Assembly (NCBI GenBank): GCA_013076295.1
Contig: RQOL01000851.1
Location: 1-64,000, forward strand
DNA from: Sanderia malayensis
Lineage: Eukaryota; Cnidaria; Scyphozoa; Semaeostomeae; Pelagiidae
Direction: 5' to 3'
Length of the DNA: 64,000 bases
This document shows positions 18,304-30,258 of the stretch, one piece after another. Below the pieces are notes generated by a model. That model made no database searches and was not told where the DNA came from. It saw nothing but the letters and a program-made list of their open reading frames with translations. A program made the translations under genes and the position numbers. Within the stretch, counting starts at the first letter, position 1, and every line of letters starts with the position of its first letter.

Positions 18304-19969
18304 TTATAATACCGAATCGATTCTGACTCGATTTAGAACTCGGTGAATATTTCGTATGGTGTCCGAAAATGATCGTTCGGTTTTTCGTCTAACGCAAAAT
18401 CGTTCGAGTATGTTGAAAAGATTTTGACGACGTTCAAAACGAACGCGCTCTCGCTGTAGTTGTGTTACCATTAGGGGCACGTTGTCATTGTTGTCATTAT
18501 CTTGACGCTGACGACGACGACGACGACGACGAGGACGATTAACGCAGGCGGATGACAACGACGACGACGACGACGGTGACGACGATGGTGATGAAAATGA
18601 TGGCCCTGCTGCTGCTGCACGACGTCGATAATCTTGGGAGATTGGTACTAGTGACGGAAGTGCATGTATGTTCGATGGTGAAGACGCGATTGGCGGCGGT
18701 GGTGATGATCTTGTTTGAAAAAGCGAGGGAGAAAAACGATTGATGCGTTCGGCGATTGAGTCGACAATTGATTGTTGATGAGGTGCCAATGGTTCATCAT
18801 CATCAATTGATTGCTGATGAGGTGGCGGTGATGATGGCTTTGGGCGTGCCGATGGTTCATCATCATCGCCGTCGTCCGCTATCATCGGTGTCGATGTTCT
18901 CAACGGAGATGGGGTGGTGGTGGTCTTCGGTCGAGCAGAGTCTTGTTCGTGTACGCTGCTGCCATTGGCATCAGCTGGCGGCGTTGTTGCTACGTTTTGC
19001 AATAGAATACTAAACGGACGCGTTACTGCCGCCGCCTGTTGTCGTTGCTGCTCGAGTGCGAGTGCCGACGTTGTGGCCTGCGCTGCCACGTCCAATGCGA
19101 TGAGCACGTTTTCCATGTTACGCCGTTGTTGTTCTTCGGTAGCTGGTGACGGCGCTAGTGATGATGGTGATGGTGACTCGAGCCGTGAGATGATTGGTGA
19201 AACCGGAGGAGATCCAGGAAGATATGCGGGGGCGGCGGCGGCGGCGGCTGCTCCATCGTCCGGTGGAATATACATGGCTGGCGATAGGCGAACCGAATCG
19301 TCCGACAACGACCCAATACTACCTACGCCGCTGCTGTTGCTGCTGCTACTGCTGCTGCTGCTGCTTTGCGGGAGAACAGCAGCAGCAAGGTGAAAGTTTG
19401 GATTGGCTCGGGCCGCGTCGGCTATCGCATCGGAATCGTAGTGATCTGGAAAGTCGATGTTATAGTTTAGCGAAACCGCCGCGTTGTTTCGATGCGGTCG
19501 CGGAGCACGAGGCGGCACGTCGATTTCGACGTCGGACGGTGGTTGATAGTCTGGCGATCCCTCCTGGCGCTGTCGACGTTCGCGAGCCTCTCGTCGTCGC
19601 GCAATAGCAGCAACTGCGGCAGGCGGTGGAGGCACCGGCACCGGCCCAAGAATGCGGCGAATGTGCGACGGTACACGATCGTCGCAGTGCTCTCGGAAGT
19701 AATTGATTAGAGCACGACGTCGGCGCGCTCTCGTTGATCGGTATAACGTTTGCAAGAAATCGGCTGGTACGAATGGCGCCACGTACCGAGCGAGATTAGG
19801 GTTGTTCAAATCGACACCATTCACACCGAGTTCCGCGATGAGTTGTCGGTCGCGATCGCTTCGTTCCAATTCCCGAATAATGTTCCGCGTCGGCGGCTCA
19901 AACTGACGCGCTCGACGTCCTTTTCCCTCTAGTGGCGTTGGTCGTCGGCGTCGTTTTTGACTGTTCCAT
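18304..19969 (-). CDS. Ser/Pro/Arg-rich protein, N-terminus uncertain
   Basis: An open frame runs from a stop near 19972 to the TAA-side end at 18304 with no ATG before about residue 150; ATGs at 19969 and 19975 are in another frame, so a small indel near the 5' end is likely. The first ~35 codons are basic (RRRRPTPLEGKGRRARQFEP). The middle is Pro/Ser-rich with poly-Ser, poly-Ala and poly-Pro, and a late Arg block (PRRRRRRRQRQ) follows. The C-terminal 60 residues are helical and basic (RFERRQNLFNILERFCVRRK). The length is ~555 aa. It is likely disordered; a DNA- or RNA-binding or core role is only a guess. Confidence 0.5.
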
Positions 19970-20161
19970 TTTCATTCTTGTTTGCGAAATAGGGTCAACA
20001 GACGGCTCTTTTTCGTCGGCAGTGTAATCACAGCCATGTCGTCATCGCTGTCGATTGATGCTAAATATTAAACGATACTATCCGATGTATAAATGAGAAA
20101 TAATATGTACAACTCGCTCTCAAGTGTGCGCATTAAGGTCATTTCAGGTGGTTTTTTTTTA

Positions 20162-20281
20162 CTAGCATCGATGGTGTCGTCGATAGCGCTGGCGTCGTAT
20201 ACCGCGACCTCGCATGGTTCGTCTACGTACCATGCGACGTCGACGACCAAGTCCGAAGAGGCGCAACAGGCTGCCGATCAT
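20162..20281 (-). CDS. 39-aa arginine-rich miniprotein
   Basis: ATG at 20281 to TAG at 20162-20164. It has a hydrophobic start (MIGSLLRLFGLG) then an almost pure Arg tract; about half of the residues are Arg or His. The composition and size match adenovirus mu (pX)-type core peptides. It lies directly behind another small gene (20288-20560) and ahead of the polyproline gene, among virion genes. It is too short for ordinary gene finders; arginine runs can also arise by chance from CGA/CGT triplets here, so confidence is moderate. Confidence 0.4.
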   Translation of the reverse strand: MIGSLLRLFGLGRRRRMVRRRTMRGRGIRRQRYRRHHRC

Positions 20282-20287
20282 GTTTTT

Positions 20288-20560
20288 TTAATGATGTCGT
20301 GCTCGTCGTACCAGATGTGCTCTGCGTAGAAAACGACGATGTCTTTTTCCGCTACCTCCCAGTCGCCCAGGATGACGTCCGGATGATCGTCGACGTCCTG
20401 GTGCGCGAAAGGATCGCCCACAACCACCAAAGGCTTTTCTAATTCCCAAACTGCCAAGAGCTCCAACAGCGCCTTTTAGTATCGGTTTTACAAGAAACGG
20501 TAAAAGGTATTTGGCTCCAAGTGCAGCAAAGGCAGGAATAGGCATGTTTTTTCCGACATC
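20288..20560 (-). CDS. Hydrophobic-N, basic-C small protein
   Basis: 90 aa from ATG at 20560 (MPIPAFAALGAKYLLPFLVK). Residues 1-45 are hydrophobic and Gly/Ala-rich, able to form an amphipathic or membrane helix; residues 46-90 are Arg/Gly/His-rich. An overlapping acidic frame at 20278-20466 lacks an ATG, and a frameshift joining it cannot be excluded. A TATA-like ATATAGATAAAA on the minus strand (about 20590-20605) precedes the ATG. It is a candidate membrane-active or core virion protein; no family is recognised. Confidence 0.4.
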   Translation of the reverse strand, partial: DVGKNMPIPAFAALGAKYLLPFLVKPILKGAVGALGSLGIRKAFGGCGRSFRAPGRRRSSGRHPGRLGGSGKRHRRFLRRAHLVRRARHH

Positions 20561-20700
20561 ATAATGAAGTGAAAAACATATTTGCATATATTTTATCTAT
20601 ATAAAAACAAATACAAAATTAAAAAACCAACTGTCCATCAGGTTTTTATTACTGTTGCAACGTTGTTGACAGGAAATTGATAGCGAACGTCGTCCATGTT

Positions 20701-21570
20701 TCACGATATCAGATTGCTCACTATGCGCGTCTCCGACGGTTCATTCGGGCGACAATTCAACGAGACGAACGGATAAGAATTGGTTGGGGTGTGTTCCAGG
20801 GCGTCGAGAATTTTCTGCGTCACTTCACCGGCCTGCTTCGCCTTCGGATACATTTTACCGAGCATGTGACGCACGCTGTCACGACAGATCGGATTGTCGA
20901 AGATGATCTTGTAGTCCGTGTTTTTCGATATCGTCGGACCGTGCTTGTGTTTCGGAAAGATGTCCTGCCAAACCAAAAACATGCACAGATTTCTGTGGTG
21001 ACTTTCGCGAGTGAAAAACTGCGACATCTTGTCATTCTTCGTCATCTCGTCCATGAGATCGCCAAGCACAACGATCGCGTCACTCATTTCCTCCTTGGCC
21101 GTTTGCGCTTCTTGCGATTCGTGTCCGTGAATTGTGCGCAGCGTGATACTGCTGTCGTTGGCATCTTGCAATTCGTCGCGAAAACCGTCGTAAATCGCCT
21201 TGACGCAATTCAGCTGGTCCTGATCCTCGTTGCCGTAAAATCAATACATTCGTTTCGTATAGGCTCCGGCCGTGTCGTCGGTAATGAAACGCCACTGGCG
21301 CAAGAGATTGAACAACAATTGGGTCTTACCCGATTTACTTTTCCCTCCCACCATCACCGTGCATGGCGTTTTCAAACGAAAATCGTATTGTGTTTGCGGT
21401 CCGCCGTAGTAGATGGAGTCGCGCACGAAGTTGATCAGTTGTTGTGTGGTCGCGTTTGCCGGCATCTGTTTGATCTGTTCCTGCAACGTTTCGTCCGCAA
21501 TCGAGTCGTAATACCTATTAATACTGTGTGCATAATTATGTAAGTACTGTTCCTGTTCTTGCGTGATCAT
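20701..21570 (-). pseudogene. ATP: FtsK/HerA-type DNA packaging ATPase, one in-frame stop
   Basis: ATG at 21570 overlaps the preceding stop as ATGA. 289 codons run in one frame to the stop at 20701, interrupted by TGA at 21241-21243 (codon 110). Walker A is GKSKSGKT (residues 76-83). Walker B is AIVVLGDLMDE (about 165-175). A later motif FLVWQDIF is also typical of Polinton A32-like ATPases. In relatives it pumps DNA into capsids. A polyadenylation signal (AATAAA, minus strand, 20642-20650) follows. The single stop separates Walker A from Walker B, so this copy should not yield a working ATPase. Confidence 0.85.
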
Positions 21571-22385
21571 GTCGAGGCGGTGGTGGTGAAGGTGCCAAAC
21601 ATGCCCACATCACCAGTCAATTTTGTCTTCGGTTTCTTTTGCCTTGTCGGTGGTGGTGGTGGTGGTGTTTTACGTTTTCCGCTCTTTTTTTTTTTCGCAA
21701 CCGCTACCGGTGAAGATGGTGGTGGCGATGATGAAAGAGTGTACTCACTATCGTCATCGTCGTCGTCGTCGTCGTTGTCGTCGGTAATGGTGGTCATTTC
21801 GGAATGATCATCATCATCGTCTTCGACGTGATCTCTTTGTAAATTTTTATTAACTGTTTTGTTGATGTCTGACCACAATTCAAGTTTGGCTTTGGTTCTC
21901 TTCGAGATGACGTGCGATTCTGTTTTGTCTCTCTCTTCTTCGTCGATCTTGTTGTTACTGTCATCATTGACGAATCGAACTATTACTTTCAACATTTCAA
22001 AACTCAAATTGTGTCGGAATGCATCTAACTTTGTTTTGTAGATTAATTCGGGATCGATTTGGTGGAACACAAAACCGTCATCGTCGCCTGCACGTTGCGA
22101 ATCGATTGGTGCATTGTCGTCGGGAAGGAGAGCATGATCGCGTAACGTCTTGTTCGACAGAGCGCGCTGTCCGCCGCCCGACCACATCGGATGGATTTTC
22201 TTATAGAGTAACGACTGACGCGGCACACAATCGCGCGACGTGCCAATGTTTCTGGCATACTCAGGAATGTGTTTTTTCGCAAGAACGCACATAAATTCGC
22301 GTCTAATATGATCGTCAACGTACTGCAAAACGCCGTCTTCATTTTTCGGAATGTTCTCCCAATCGTGTTTGCACAACCAGCTCAC
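21567..22385 (-). CDS. Acidic and Lys/Pro-rich unknown protein, 5' end unresolved
   Basis: The open frame lacks an upstream ATG. It either starts at the internal ATG 22292 or is preceded by a splice acceptor (T8-AG at about 22391). The globular N-terminal half contains HDWENIPKNEDGVLQYVDDH. It is followed by Asp-rich runs, Ser/Pro stretches and a Lys/Pro block (KRKTPPPPPPTRQKKPK). It ends in ATGA overlap with the ATPase gene, so the two are probably co-expressed. No family is recognised. Confidence 0.5.
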   Translation of the reverse strand: MSWLCKHDWENIPKNEDGVLQYVDDHIRREFMCVLAKKHIPEYARNIGTSRDCVPRQSLLYKKIHPMWSGGGQRALSNKTLRDHALLPDDNAPIDSQRAGDDDGFVFHQIDPELIYKTKLDAFRHNLSFEMLKVIVRFVNDDSNNKIDEEERDKTESHVISKRTKAKLELWSDINKTVNKNLQRDHVEDDDDDHSEMTTITDDNDDDDDDDDSEYTLSSSPPPSSPVAVAKKKKSGKRKTPPPPPPTRQKKPKTKLTGDVGMFGTFTTTAST

Positions 22386-22593
22386 ATAATCTAAAAAAAA
22401 TTTAAATATTACTAAAGAAACAGCTATTCGTATTTCTAATTATTTTCTTGCGTTTTTTCGTCTCGATTTTATTTATTGGGAATTTTTTCGCATAATTTCC
22501 CTGACCGATGGCGGCGCTACGTGTTGCTATAATTTCATGTTTTTCTGGTGGTGATGTGTTAACAAGCGGAGACACATTTCCCGCAATTGCTGA

Positions 22594-23609
22594 CTACAAC
22601 AGTTCGTGCACCATGTTTTCAAATGATTTTTCAACTACTGCAGTAGTAGTAATGGCATTATCATCTACTGGTGTAATTATTGACGACGGCGACGATAGTA
22701 ATGATAATGATGATGGCGCTGGTGTGGGAACGACGATGCTATTCGAAAACAGCGATTCGTTTTCGAGAATTATTTTTTTGGCGTCCTTTTTTTTTCGCCC
22801 TTGTTTACACTTGTGAAGGGGGCTTGCAAAGAGGCATTCGCCCACTCGTACTCTATCTTGCGTCGCAGATAATCCAGCGGTGTTTCAATGTACGTGTTAT
22901 AGAGCGTTTTGAAAGGCGAAACGTAAGTGGTTGCCACGTGGTGCCCAATCTCCATTTTCATGCGTTTTTTCATCCGTCCCAGGCCCGTACCCTTTAATAT
23001 CTTTTCAATTTTGAACGAATGCAAATCCGTAAACAATGACGTGCTCAGTTTTTTATGCAATTGTGTATCGATAAATTCAATTATGCACGCCAATTCATTC
23101 AATGACGTTTTTGCTTTTTGCATTATCTGCTGTGCACTACTGTTGTCATCGAATTTTCGTATAAACACATAGCGTTTCCACAAATTTGACAAGTTCAATA
23201 GTAAATATTCGTCGGGAATGATCATTTTTATATTCACCCCACCATCACCAGCGACATGATCAACACCAGCCGAAGAATACACATAGTATTTTTCGAACAG
23301 CACGCTCAATTTCACTTCGAGCACAATCGTCGTCAAGTCCATTGTGCATTCTGATAGGGTCAACTGAGCCGTGGCGATGCTTTCGTGCTCTAAACGCAGC
23401 AGCGGAAATTGATTTAATAATTTAATTTGTATTTCTTCCTCTTCGCTCGCAGGCAAATCGATCGGTAGTTGCATGAAAAAATCATAGAGAAAACAAAACG
23501 TTTCCTCTTGATACGAAGTTGGAAATATCAACTTTAACAACTTCGTGTCCTGCTCGTAGGCATCTGTTCGTTTCGCTTTGCGCCCGCTTTTCCTATTCGC
23601 AGTAAACAT
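22594..23609 (-). pseudogene. Unknown gene with homopolymer frameshift
   Basis: ATG at 23609 (MFTANRKSGRKAKRTDAYEQ) opens ~279 codons ending at 22770. In a poly-A run on the minus strand (about 22788-22797) the coding style passes to the frame that ends at 22594. The conceptual length is ~335 aa. The first 240 residues look like a globular protein with Leu-rich helices (CFLYDFFMQLPIDLPASEEE). The tail is Ser/Pro/Asp-rich. The shift sits in an A9 run, so a sequencing error is possible. Between 22386 and 22593 I see no other gene. Confidence 0.5.
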
Positions 23610-23830
23610 GATGATGTTGATATCCTACTAGGCCGCGCGCACACGAAAATATAAAACAACACGACTTACTTTCAATTGTTCGCAAAACCGGCGGCATTGT
23701 TGATGTTGTTGTTGTTGCCACTGTACAGAAAAACCACAAAAAATAAATATACACCGTTTCGACTTTTTTCATCTGTCAACTTTAAATATATACTATATAG
23801 CAATTTTAATTTTTCAACTGTTAAGCGTTA

Positions 23831-26800
23831 TTAAATATCTAAAGGAACAGTACTGATGCCATCCTCGAGCACGCGACGTTTGCAATACAGGGAATTCAAT
23901 GTGTTTTTTTCTTGTGCATACGTCTGCATTAGATTGTTTTTCCGTTTGATGCCGCGATTCGTCGACGTGTGCGTCTTGCAGTCGTCGTGCGGATCCGTTT
24001 TCAAACCCTCGCGGTAAATATCGTAAATGATGTCGGAAATGTCCTGACCATCTGTTCGTTCTTGTCGTCGTCGTCGTCGTTCAATCGATTGTTGTACAAA
24101 GTTACGTTTTTGTACACCCTTGCTGGAAATTTTAACATCGTGCGTCGTTTCGTTGAAACCACAGTACGATTTCGAACACAGCGAGACCATGCGATGACCG
24201 GAAAACTCCAGTTTCTAACGATTCGGTTGTCGTTTGCCAAACTCGCACTTCTCCGTAACAAAGTAGTCGTGCTTCAGACGTTCGTACTCTCGCGTTTGTC
24301 CTCGGCCACGTTGTCTTCGAAACGATCTTCTTTCATGCCCAAATAGATGCTGTCCGTATCGGTTTCGAGCTGTTCGAAATGATCGGGTTTCAGTACTCGT
24401 TTCAAAAAATCGTACACGAACGTGAGTACGGACAGCTTGGCCCGATCGAAGATCGTTTTGCTGATGTAGCGCGGTTGATCGTACAGAATGCGTCGCTTCT
24501 TCGACTCCACCTCCAGCACCTGCGCACAGACCTGTTCGTAGCGCACAAACGTGTTCATGGAGGCGATCTCGCGTCTCGTCTGTCTGTTCGCCAACAGTTG
24601 ATCGCTCGTCAGCATGCGCGTTTTCGCCATCCGACTGTCTTGCTGTTCGAGCAAGGACACGAGTCGTACGTCTCGGTGTTTGTCCTTGTAGTGATGCAGA
24701 ACCGAACGCCGAATTGCCCACGAGTTTGGCCGTGTTCGTCTTCATTTCGCTCGACTTGTCTCGATTGCCTTGCACGCGTAGTCGCGTGATGTCTCGGCCG
24801 AATTCGGCAAAAATCGGTTGCTTGTCGTAGCGTATGAAATCGTACACCCGTGTGCACTCGACGTCGTGTTCCAGCAGCCATACAAAGTACTCGTCCGTTA
24901 TCGTGATGCGTCGACTGATGTACGAGTCGATTACGCATTTTCGATTCTTGATCGTTATGCCGTTTTCGTCGGCGACCGTTTGCGTGAATTCGCCCACATT
25001 TGCATAGTTCACGTAGGCGTGTTTGATTATCGGAGCAAACTCTCGAAAGTATTCGCGACATTCTTCGGGCACGTGCACGTCGCAGGTGATCAAACCGAAC
25101 ACCTTTCGCTGCAACAGCGCGTCGATCAGCGTCTCCTGAGTCGTGTAGCCCACCCAGTCGGCACATCGTTCCAACGGATCGTCCTCTCGTTCTCGTCGTC
25201 GTTCTTCGACAAATGCCGGTACCAGATCGTCGTGACGTCGACAGCGCTCTTGCCAAATGCACTCTTTCATCATGATCACACGATAGCCACGCTGTCGCAA
25301 CACCGTTCGTCTCGCCTCGTCCATTGCGCGCACTTGAGCAGCCGTCATCCGACGCCCGTTTCTCGTGTACGTCTTGTCCGCAACCCTTTCGCGACACTTG
25401 CTTTCTTCGCGCATGCACGCGTGCCAGTAACAGCCTTCGAATTCTACCACACATCGTTGTTCTCGTCGTCGTCGTCGACATCTCTGGTCGTCGTCGTCAG
25501 TCTGGTCATGCTCGTAGTCGACAAACATACCGTCCACCACGAAAAAGTGCGGTGCTCGTCGTAGCTCATCGCCGCTGCCGAACAATTCGGCATACTTGCC
25601 TTGCAACAGATCGATTTCGGATCGACACAGTCTCAGGTACTTTTGCCGTTGCAAAACAACACGACGCGACGTCAACACGCACCGGTCCAGATAGTCGAGA
25701 AAAAGTCGAGCCTCTCGGCTGTCGCGTCGTTCATCGATCCTAATCGGACCACCCTCAGCACCCACACCCAACGCCACGTCGCGCAATCTGCGCTCCTCGG
25801 TCAGTCGCATTGACGACGGAGGCATTTCCGTGCGCACCATCACACTGCCCGCCACCTGTCGGTAGACGACCGGTCGACCGACGTACTGTGGCTCGCACAT
25901 TGAGTGCAAGTACAGAGCATTCGCATCGTAACCCTTCACGTGCGGCAGTTCGTTTATGCGCTTGAAAATGATGCTCTGTCCTCCGACTTCGCTCTTGTAC
26001 ACGCGCCTGTACAGTTCGGCGTTGTCGATGTAATGAAACGTATTCGGCGGAATCGTGTGACTCAGGATTGCCTTTGCCAGACCGGGCAGCGAAATGCCAT
26101 CTCTAAACTTGTCCACGCCTTTTTCGCGCAACTGCAACGCGTAGTTCTCGACACTGCGCAAAAACGGACGCACATCTTTCAGATTGTAGTCGCACAGGAA
26201 GTCGCCGAGCGTTCGAAATCCCTTTTCTTCCCACATCTCGCACAGGCGTCGATACTTTTCACATCCTGATGCCGGTCGATTGTCGTCGTCGTCGTCGTCG
26301 TCGTCGTCGTTGAAAAAACAGTGATTTTTCAGGCGCCACGTTTGCAATTCGTCCTCCAACCAATTGGATTGAGTCAAAGTCGAGAAGAAACTTTCGTACG
26401 GTGGCATGTGCGTCTCGCTAAGCTTCTCGTACGTATTCACGTACTCGTAGGGAAAGTACGATTTGCGCGCGTTGTCTTCGTCTTCGTCATCACCAACAAC
26501 CAAAAAGGCCTTGATGAACGTGTCCAACGAATAGGCGCCTGCGGCTAAATAATTACAAGTATCCAAAAACACCAATCCGCCACTGCGCAGCTCGTCCTTG
26601 ATGGTCAGCGAAACGTACTTGGAATTCTTCTTGATAAAATGAAAATCGTCACGACTCACACGGTAATCGTGCAAACACACGTCGTAAAGATATTTCTTGA
26701 TTAGCGGTAGATCGTAGCCGGACGAATTGAAACCGATCACGGGCATGTATTCGAGATGTCGTTTCAACTTTCGAACGGTGGCTATTTCGTCTTTGTAAAT

Positions 26801-27712
26801 TTCCATCAGCACGTCTTCCTTTTTGCCGTCCCCTCCTCCAGACTGTGCCACCACGCATTCGCTGAACTGGCACGTCGTTTGCAATCGACACGTCAGGCCG
26901 CGCTCTTCAAACCATCGTTCCACATGTGCCAACACCGGCGCATACTCTTTGCGCACTTGCCGTCGTCTGCAATCGGCCATTTTCATCAAATCGGCCACGA
27001 AACGTGCCACCAAACGACGCGGATTGCGTGCCATTCGAAACAGGCTAAAATACTTGTCGGTCTTGTCTCTCTCACAGTACATCGCTTCGTCGTCGTCGTC
27101 ATCGTCGTCCTTTCTTCGCGTAACTTCCTTTTCAAATACGTTGTCATCGTCATCGTCATCATCGTTGTCACAGCAGGCAAAATTTGTAGCTGTCGCGTAC
27201 GACAAGGGAATATTTACCAAGGTGTCGTCGTCGTCGTCATCATCGTCTACAGGAGCTGTTGTTGTTGTATCGAGTAATCGTTCTTCCACATCCATCCCCA
27301 CTTCTGCGTCCCAGCTGTTCAATTGCGATTGCTTGACACTCTTCAACAGCGCTTCGAAATCGAACGTAACGTAATGTCGCATCCAGTAGAGTGGTTCGTC
27401 TTGCATCTCCGGCGACAGCAGCGCGTCAGAAATGCCAAACAGCCGCTTCGCTTTCGCCCACGCGTTCTCGTGTGCCTGAAGACTGCCGCACGCATAACAG
27501 TAAGTCTGCTTGCCACACACGTTCTTCATGTGTCGTGCCAGACTTTGCAACCGCGAAAACGTCGTCTCGCAACCGTAACACTTCAGTCTGTGATGCAAAA
27601 ACCTGTTCCGATCCAATATCGTGTAATAGTGATTCTTGTGCAGTAGCAGGTTCAACGTGCCGTATTTGTTGTCGTACGAGTTCGACATGTTCGACAGATG
27701 TAAACACGTCAT
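23831..27712 (-). pseudogene. POLB: Protein-primed family B DNA polymerase, broken
   Basis: ATG at 27712. A C2H2-like finger lies at residues ~45-66 (CYGCETTFSRLQSLARH). Exo I is FDFEALL (~118), Exo II NSSGYDLPLI (~328), Exo III CDYNLKDV (~507), palm motif A GYDANALYLHSM (~593). An inserted endonuclease-like segment EFEGCYWHAC (~757) follows, then motif B KLVGNSAFG (~995). Just after motif B, at ~24700, the frame shifts. Motif C DTDSIY lies in the new frame, which shifts back near 24300. An in-frame TAG then precedes the C-terminal CSKSYCGF motif; the end is 23831. In all ~1290 codons with two shifts and one stop. Intact relatives replicate the linear element by protein priming. The GYDANALYL...GCYWHAC order marks one particular viral/Maverick clade. 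Confidence 0.88.
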
Positions 27713-27742
27713 CACCGGTAAGTAATCGTCATCTCATCGTCA

Positions 27743-29886
27743 CTATTTTTCCAAGGCCGTACACACAAACACGTTTATACGTGTCTTAAACAAATACTCT
27801 AAATTATCCATGATTTTCACGTTAATGCCCGTGAACTCGTCGTCGTTGTCAATCTCAAAATATCTACAGTATAATCGAAAATAGTCGGTTGCTCGTTTCT
27901 TGATCTTCTCTTTCTGTCTGTGTTCGCGAGTGCTACACAAATGCCAAAAAGCCATCTGTATAAAAAAACACATTTTTTGCAATGTGTCATTTTTTCTAGC
28001 GTTTTCCATCACCATCTTTCCGCCGTACAACACCGTGCTTCGTTTTGTGGCATGTCGCTTCACGTACGCATCGATCCGGTCTTCGTTCTCGTCTCTTTCT
28101 TCGCCTCTCTTTTTTCGTCTCTCCGCATTCACCATCACCCTATCGTCATCGACATCGTCGTCATCGTCAGCATCGTCATCGTCGTCGTCGTCGTCGTCCA
28201 TCACTGTCGCCTCTTGATCCAAAAACAAATCTCCATCAATGTCCGCATGGTCGTCATCGTCGTCGTCGTCGTCGTCGTATCCTCTGCCTTCCAGTTCTTC
28301 ATTGCCGTCGTGCACGGCCGACTTTAACAAGCTCGAGTAACTTTCGGCCGCATCGATCGTCGGAAACACTTCGGCTACAATGTTCGTAATTCGAATCATC
28401 ATGACGTCATAGCCGTGCTGATCCAGCTGATTCTGCAAGACGGTAAAAAAATCTGTCTGCTTCATCTCGTTTATAATGCTGTCCTTGTCCTCTCGATTGT
28501 GCACTTCCCAAACGTTCGGTAGTTGATGGATTGTCTTCTTGTCTGTCGGATCGCGCGACAAATGCTCGTTGACGTAAAACGTCCACAGTTCGTCCGTCTT
28601 GCGTTTGTAGAGTAGAAACCCTAAGGCCAACAACAGTTTGTATGGCATCTGATGTCGCACGGCTGCAAATATCTCCCGCAGAGCTCTTTCTAGCTGTTCT
28701 TCAAACGGCACCTTTTGCACGAGATTCACGGTGATGCGTCGAATCTCGCCGTCTTCTCGGTCCACCACGACGTGATTCACGAGCTCCTTCAAATTGTCCA
28801 TGTATTCTTCCTGCAACCGTTTTATGTTCTCTTCGCGCACGCTCAACCGTGCCGCATCGTTCAATTCGTCGTCATTCATCGTCGTCGTCGTCGTCGTCGT
28901 TCCCTGCTGCTGTTTCTCTCGTAGCATCTCGACTTTCCGTTGCACTTTCTTTTGCACTTCGCCGGCTCCTCGTAGCAGCGTGTCGCAGTCGGCTTCCCAC
29001 GGCTCGTGCTCGTACTGAATTTCGTTCCACGTGCTGTGAAATCGCCGCAAACTCGGTTCCCTCGACGTCGAGCAGACGCCGAGCTTGCCAAAGTGCTTGC
29101 TCCGATGTGCGTTGTAGTGCACGAGCGTGTCAAACTTCTTGTCACAGGCATCACAACAAAATTGACGGCAATGGCGCTTCTGATGTTCGTACAGTTCCTT
29201 TTCACTCCCGAACTGCGATCCGCAGAAGTAGCACGGATGTTCGTTGTGATCGGTAGCGATGTGCGACTTCAATTGCTTACCACTTCCAAACCGCCGCGCA
29301 CAATAAACGCATACAAAACGATGGGCCATATTCGCATGTCGTTTATGATTTCCCTCTGTTGCAAACATGCGCGAACAGGGTTTGCAAAACCAAAAATCGT
29401 TTCTGCCGTGCGCAAGTCGCGCATGACTTCGCAAATCGTCCACAGAAAGGAAGTTTGCGCCACCACCACGCCTAACTTCGGCGGCATCCACTTGATCGTC
29501 ACGCAGCCTATCAGCACCCCCAGACCCATTCCCTGCACTGTCGGCACCATTCACTCGGTTAGAATCGTCGTCGTTGCCATCGTTTCGTTGTCGTCTTTCG
29601 ATCGTTGTCGTCGTTTGCGGCCTGCAAAGCACGCATTCCAAAGTCTTGTGCACAATTGCCACATGGCGTTTCAGATTTTGTTCACTGCGAAAACTCGCCG
29701 AACAGATTGCACACTTGATTTCGTCAAATTTTAAATCGTGTTCAATTCGACGGTTTTTCGTCAATCGTTTCTCGCAGCCAACAATGGGCAGCGTTCGTGC
29801 TCGTTTTGTCGTTCATGTTCCAGTAAATTCGAATCTCCAAATACGGGTGTCAATTCCAAGTCGCATCGTTTACAGTAAAAAGTCAT
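27743..29886 (-). pseudogene. C2H2 multi-zinc-finger protein, frameshifted near N-terminus
   Basis: ATG at 29886 starts a first finger-like unit (CKRCDLELTPVFGDSNLLEH). Near 29765-29775 the frame shifts and then stays open to 27743, ~714 aa in total. At least five further C2H2 fingers follow, for example CAICSASFRSEQNLKRHVAIVH-type spacing, CVYCARRFGSGKQLKSH and CDACDKKFDTLVHYNAH. The middle is helical; long Asp runs lie at ~residues 530-590, then a basic helical C-terminus. It is directly upstream of the polymerase, which itself begins with a finger. It could be a replication or transcription factor; a terminal-protein role is speculative. TATAAAG on the minus strand lies near 30038-30044. 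Confidence 0.7.
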
Positions 29887-30258
29887 TCGACATTTTTCCT
29901 ACTACCACCATCCGTCACCCTTACATATAGTTTCTACAAAATTATTTTTTAGGCTAACTGTCATTTTCCTCTGCTAATTGGTCGTCATCATCGTCGTGGG
30001 TCGTCGTTGTCGTGTAGAGAACGATCGGAAAACTTCCTTCTTTATACACACGCACATTCAATCGCAATTGTTCTCCCCTCCACCTGCCTACACACAATCG
30101 AACCTTGTTCTGTCCCAGCTGCCGCGTTCGGCAACCTCTGTTCTGCACATCTGCCTTTTTTTTCACTTTTCATTTCATTCAATCTCGCATTCTATAAAAC
30201 CTACCCACATGCTCACACTCTCTCTCACACCAGTACAACACGAGCACACGACAACATC
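29887..30258. promoter_or_regulatory. Divergent promoter between minus and plus blocks
   Basis: This intergenic region separates the large minus-strand block from the plus-strand block. It holds a minus-strand TATAAAG (about 30038-30044) for the zinc-finger gene and a plus-strand CTATAAAAC (about 30192-30200) ~60 nt before the ATG at 30259. An apparent 70-codon frame on the minus strand (29954-30166) spans the TATA box and lacks an ATG, so I do not call it. Confidence 0.6.

Noticed and set aside
26281..26310. GTCGTC runs as possible CRISPR or satellite repeats
   Set aside because: Simple triplet runs within coding frames, no spacers.
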